Below are positions 60,142 to 64,000 of a DNA stretch of 64,000 bases, piece after piece. The stretch's first letter is position 1. Every line of letters begins with the position of its first letter. The notes under the pieces are model-generated. The model made no database searches, had not been told where the DNA came from, and saw only the letters and a program-made list of their open reading frames with translations. The DNA is taken from contig JAIWZP010000021.1 in NCBI GenBank assembly GCA_025201375.1, forward strand, positions 248,001 through 312,000, in the 5' to 3' direction. Source of the stretch: Gongronella butleri (lineage: Eukaryota; Mucoromycota; Mucoromycetes; Mucorales; Cunninghamellaceae). Both the position numbers and the translations under genes were made by a program.

Positions 60142-61445
60142 TTATTGTGCGGTGCGCGACAAGGATTTGGGCAACGGGTACCTCCATTCCGGATGATGGA
60201 CCAGGTCAAAGGTGTCTGAAGGCGTCCACACGGGTAGGTCGACGGTGGAAGGATGGTGCAGAATGCGTTGTGTTTCACGATCGAGGAGATTGGCGCGACA
60301 GGCGATGTCGCGATGCGTGTACATTTTGAAGAAGCGATGTGAGAGTCTGCAAGAATGACCTGTTTTGTAGGCAAGGAAAGTGAGCGCGGCTTGATCTTGA
60401 CGATGATTTTTGCGAGACGATCCAGGCGGCGCGATGCAATTCCTATCGAGGCCGCACTGATACCACGGCTCGATGAATTCGTCCATGATGGTCTTGTTGG
60501 CGGCGTCCAGACCAAAGATGGCGCCATTGCAATTGATGCTGCGCGCATATTCAAGTGGATCGGCACCAAAATAGTCAAACATGGCTGGATGTGTGAGGCG
60601 AGCCATGCGAAATGCGCTGCGCGGCGACCAAAAGCCGTCGCCCTCGTAAATATGACGCGCCACCTCGGACAAAAAGGTGGCCGTCACTTGGTTGCCTGCA
60701 TCAAGCCACACAATGAGTCCGCCATACTGCTTGGCGGTCTCGTGCACCATGGCGGTCTTCCATCCATATTCGCCGGCATTGACGCTGATATCCCAAAAGT
60801 CCGGATAGGCCTCGTAGTTGAACGTGAGCAAGTCGTCAATCAGGCCATTGCTTCGCAATTGGTGAAGAACGGGCAATTGAGTTGTCGCATTGACGCCCAG
60901 ATTGTACACGACGATCCGAGGGTACGATGGGAATTGGGCACGATAATCGTACAAATTATACAAAAGGTTCTCGAGCGAGCACAAGTGATTAGCGCTTGCC
61001 GCGGTGACAATGGTGAATGGCGGTGGTGGTGGCGGCGGCGATGTGCGATGCAGCTCCACGTCGTCAATGGTCGTACTAATGATGCAGGAGGAGCCTTCCA
61101 CCACCACGCGCTGCTGATGCACACTACTATTCCGGCTGATCGTCGTTGGACAGACTGCGCACAAAAAGAGAAAGAAAAAAAAAAAAGTCAATGGCCCCAT
61201 CATCTCCGTGCATGCGCCAATGGGAGCCGTGCAAGTGACCACACGCGCATGACAAGATTGCCCCTTAAAAAAAAAGAGAGGGGGGCCAACAGGGGGACGA
61301 TGGGAGACGAGAGATGCTTACCCATTACTCTTTTTGGCATGATTTGCATATTCCATGATGAATAGAGGCAACCCACGAGCAGAAACACTGTCAGTCCGTA
61401 GCCTAAAAGGACCCTGTTTCGAAGAAAACCTCGGTGGCGCGTCAT
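60142..61445 (-). CDS. Type II membrane protein, DUF1647-like putative glycosyltransferase
   Basis: Two exons on the minus strand, 61445-61322 and 61154-60142, give 378 residues. The N-terminus has a short basic cytosolic end and one transmembrane anchor (YGLTVFLLVGCLYSSW), the arrangement of a Golgi type II protein. The lumenal part begins with a run of prolines and then FTIVTAASANHLCSLENLL, IVVYNLGVNATTQLPVL, NAGEYGWKTAMVHETAKQ and GGLIVWLDAGNQV. The WLDAG segment resembles the DxD-like region of GT-A folds, and the block order resembles DUF1647/DUF616-type proteins; this is a resemblance from memory. Several N-glycosylation sequons occur. Function is not known. Confidence 0.7.
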
Positions 61446-61952
61446 CTCAATGTAAAAAAGCGAAAGCTTGGCGCGTGTCGGGACTCGAGAGACAAAATCA
61501 GATAAAATCAACAAAAAATACAATGTCTTTCTCGAGAGAAAAATCAATGCAAGTGCAAGAAAAACGAGAAAAAGAGAAAAAAATTAAGGTGGACGGCGCA
61601 GGGCGCAAGCTGTCCTTTTATAATCTGCTTGAATCAGGAGTCAAGAAAAAAAAAAAAAAAGGGCTGAATGAGCTGCAGCTCCCCTTTTTAGATAAATCTG
61701 ATGAAGCACGACGCGCATTTGGATGCTGGTCACCCGGTAATTGCAAAAGGTCGAACAAAGGATCGACAATGCAAGTGTAATTGCACAAATTAGCCAGGTG
61801 GGGACGCGTCGTGTCGGATACACCATCACCATTCACGCAAAACGACCGAGATTCAAAAGCCGCTTTTCTGGGTTTCAACCGGCCGTTTTTGCTTTATTTT
61901 TGTTCGCTTGTTGCGTCACTTTTTTTTTTATTCTTTGTTCCTTTTACCCGTC
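61446..61952. other. Divergent intergenic region
   Basis: 507 bp between divergent genes, with A-rich sequence toward the membrane-protein gene and T-rich sequence before the lectin gene. No gene supported. Confidence 0.45.
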
Positions 61953-63445
61953 ATGAGCACACCCGTGGACCATTTCCCTGATGGGTTCTTCTTTATGCGC
62001 TGCAAGAAAAAAGCACTTGCTGTAGACGTGCGCGACGGCGCTATGGTGGTAAGTTTCAGGGAAAAGGAGTTGGGCGGTGGCTTCCTTTCTTTTGCTCACA
62101 CCCCTTGGTCCTCTCCTTTTTTTTTTTCTTCGTGCTCTTAACCCCTCCTTGCTTTCTTGTTGTCTGTCTTGCTGTCTGTCTCCCGTCCTTGTTCCTCGTG
62201 TCTCCTTGCTTGCGCCTGCGCCAACAGAACGACGCCCCTCTCATTATATGGCCACAGGTAAAAAAAAAAAAAAAAATTACGAGAGCGTGGTGGAGACTTC
62301 CCTCGCGCCCCTTTCTCGCCTTGGCATGGCTCCCGCCCTTTTTTTATTTTCTCACACGCGACATGCTTTCTCCTTTCAGAAACTCGTCGACAGCATCAAT
62401 CAGGTAACCCGCGATGCGCGTGACTAGGGCGATGCCATTGAATTGACGCGATTTTTTTGCGCGCTAGCTTTGGATGCATGAAGAGGGCTTCCTCATCAAC
62501 AAGAAATCTGGGCTAGGTAGGATCCGATGGTTGTGCACGTGGCCAACGTTTTGCTTTTTTAATGCTTACCCCTTGCCATTTGACTCCCCCCCCCTTTTTT
62601 GTGCCATTGTTTAGTTGTCGACATCCGTGGAGGCGACATCAAGCGCGACAAGGCAATTATCCAATATGCGCGCAAGCCTGGCTTGGCTCACAACCAACGC
62701 TGGCAATACCAGGACGGTTATATCGCGTCGCAAGCCGCGCCTCACCTTGTTTTGGACATCCGAGTAAGCAGAATCGCCTCCCATTAGAGACGAAAATGAG
62801 AAGAACAAGCGTGCTGAGTCTCTTTTATTTTCGTGTCGTAGGGTGGCGATTTCAAGGAATCCAATGCACTCTTTCTGAACACCAAGGATCCTAACAGCCA
62901 GACGCAGCAATGGCTCATCCAGCCTTTTGAAAATGAAAAATCCAACGAGGATCTCGCGCTTTTGCGCCCATCCCCTAGTATGTCGAGCGCTGGCCGCAAC
63001 TTGAATAGCGACTCATTTTTTTTTTACGCGCAGACCAACGCAATTCGGCCTTCCCACGCCCCGAGGACTTGTGTGACAGCTATCGCTTGGTATACATGGA
63101 GAAACAGCCCGCACAGGACTTGACCGCCAATCAAATTGCAGGCGCATTGGCCTTCAAGGCCTTGAAGGTCTATATCGACGCTCAAAAGAAGGAAGGACGT
63201 CCGATTGTCGGTCCTGATGCGCGCAAAGAAATTGAAACGCAGGTAAAAAAAAAAAAAAAAAAGGTTCAATGGCGCTATAAACGCGTTCCACGCGACAAAG
63301 CCAATGGCTGATGATACCTTTCGTTTTCTCTTTCTTTTTTTAGGTGAAAAAATTGGCGCAAGAAGAGAACATCCAGGACCAACAGCTGCTGTATGCTGCG
63401 GACCAGGCCGCACTGGGCTACTATGCGCGCGAGTACGAAGGATGA
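61953..63445 (+). CDS. Beta-trefoil (ricin B-type fold) lectin-domain protein with CipC-like tail
   Basis: Eight exons: 61953-62048, 62228-62257, 62380-62403, 62468-62516, 62615-62763, 62842-62977, 63034-63242, 63344-63445, giving 264 residues. Three internal repeats form a beta-trefoil: LAVDVRDGAM...NQLW, VVDIRGGDIKRDKAI...NQRWQY and LVLDIRGGDFKESNAL...QQWLIQ, each ending in the Q-x-W-type signature. Such domains bind carbohydrate. After residue 160 comes a helical region with ANQIAGALAFKALKVYIDAQ and DARKEIETQVKKLAQEE that resembles DUF3759/CipC-like proteins. There is no signal peptide, so it is probably intracellular. No catalytic domain is present. Two exons are very short (30 and 24 nt). 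Confidence 0.8.
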
Positions 63446-63567
63446 CGGTTACAAAACGCCGCCCCTTGATTCCCCATTTTCTCTTTTTGCCATGCTTCAC
63501 GCGAATAAAGATACAAATCCGTTTTTATTTTCATTGTCATATCCAATAATAGCTGGCGCAAATGCGT

Positions 63568-63958
63568 TCAAGACGAGCCGATCGCCTCGCGTCTCAATTC
63601 GCGCTCCCAATCTTCCATGTCGTCATCCGCGCTGACAAGCACTGCCTCGCTCTCGGAAGTCACTGTCGCTAAGGCTGGAAAATAAAAAGGGTTAAGATGG
63701 CCCCTGTCATGGATCAAATGGCTCTTACCGTCGTCCGATTTGTCCATTTCGCCATCTTTTTCGTCGTCTGTGTAGTCGAAGAGCACGTCCTCCTAAACAC
63801 AGATCAAAAAATGAGCCAACAAAGCATGGAATCGGTCGCAAAACGCGTGTACCTTGGTATCAACCAGCTTGTCACTGGCAGGAACATCGCTCAACACTTG
63901 CTGTTTCACAATCGTCACGCGATAAAAGTAATTGCGCCAAAAGACCTCTTCTGTCAGC
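63568..63958 (-). CDS. BSD-domain protein (3' part; start lies right of window)
   Basis: Three exons on the minus strand: 63958-63853, 63792-63729, 63674-63568. The first visible exon enters with a split codon, so the gene continues past the window. LTEEVFWRNYFYRVTIVKQQ has the FWxNYFYRV signature of the BSD domain found in Dos2/SYAP1-type proteins and TFIIH subunits. The rest is acidic (DYTDDEKDGEMDKSDDG, DDDMEDWERELRREA), as at the C-terminus of SYAP1/Dos2-like proteins. The gene is tail-to-tail with the lectin gene, only 122 bp between stops. Confidence 0.8.
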
Positions 63959-64000
63959 CTAGAAATAAAAGCCAGTGAGCCCTCCGAGCACGCGACAATG

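Overview
The window is nuclear DNA of a fungus. It holds 21 protein genes with short GT-AG introns (mostly about 55-150 bp), many of which carry long A or T runs, in ordinary housekeeping families: GPI-anchor synthesis, exosome, kinesin-7, casein kinase I, trehalose, glutathione, signal peptidase. Fungal markers are a regulator with a fungal-type middle homology region, a YCK-type casein kinase I with a cysteine tail, an SSH4-type Rsp5 adaptor, a GH5_9-type glucanase and a TPS2-type trehalose-phosphatase. The gene style and a decayed PD-(D/E)XK-like family suggest an early-diverging lineage, probably Mucoromycota. That placement is inference and was not tested by a search.

Layout. 0-7 kb: the 3' part of GPI2, a PAM2-motif protein, and the head-to-head pair CSL4 / kinesin-7. 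7-9 kb: short tandem repeats, a 75-base T run and a broken PD-(D/E)XK-like gene. 9-21.4 kb: minus-strand casein kinase I, secreted aspartic protease, NHP6-type HMG protein, seryl-tRNA synthetase and cofactor-independent phosphoglycerate mutase, with an 11-bp minisatellite before the last. 21.4-26 kb: no supported gene. 26-31.7 kb: a transcription factor without a visible zinc cluster, SSH4-like protein and SPC2. 31.7-38.8 kb: a gene-free accessory tract with a solo LTR (5-bp target duplication) and a hAT-like MITE (18-bp terminal repeats, 8-bp target duplication), rich in the word TACTGTA/TACAGTA. 38.8-46 kb: Ran1/KSP1-like kinase with polyglutamine, GH5 glucanase, histidine phosphatase, glutaredoxin. 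46.4-54.9 kb: a 21-exon M16 metalloprotease head-to-head with a TPS2-like gene. 55.7-64 kb: RING-CH ligase, glutathione reductase, a DUF1647-like membrane protein, a beta-trefoil lectin fused to a CipC-like tail, and the 3' part of a BSD-domain gene.

The genes do not form a pathway cluster. Glutaredoxin and glutathione reductase both serve thiol redox, and SSH4-like, RING-CH and YCK-like proteins all act in membrane-protein turnover or signalling, but they are not adjacent. The most unusual signals are in gene structure: a 2-nt exon needed to keep the M16 protease in frame, a 6-nt exon directly after the kinesin P-loop, and a GC-AG intron in the TPS2-like gene. All exon coordinates were read by eye from splice consensus, reading frame and protein-family conservation.
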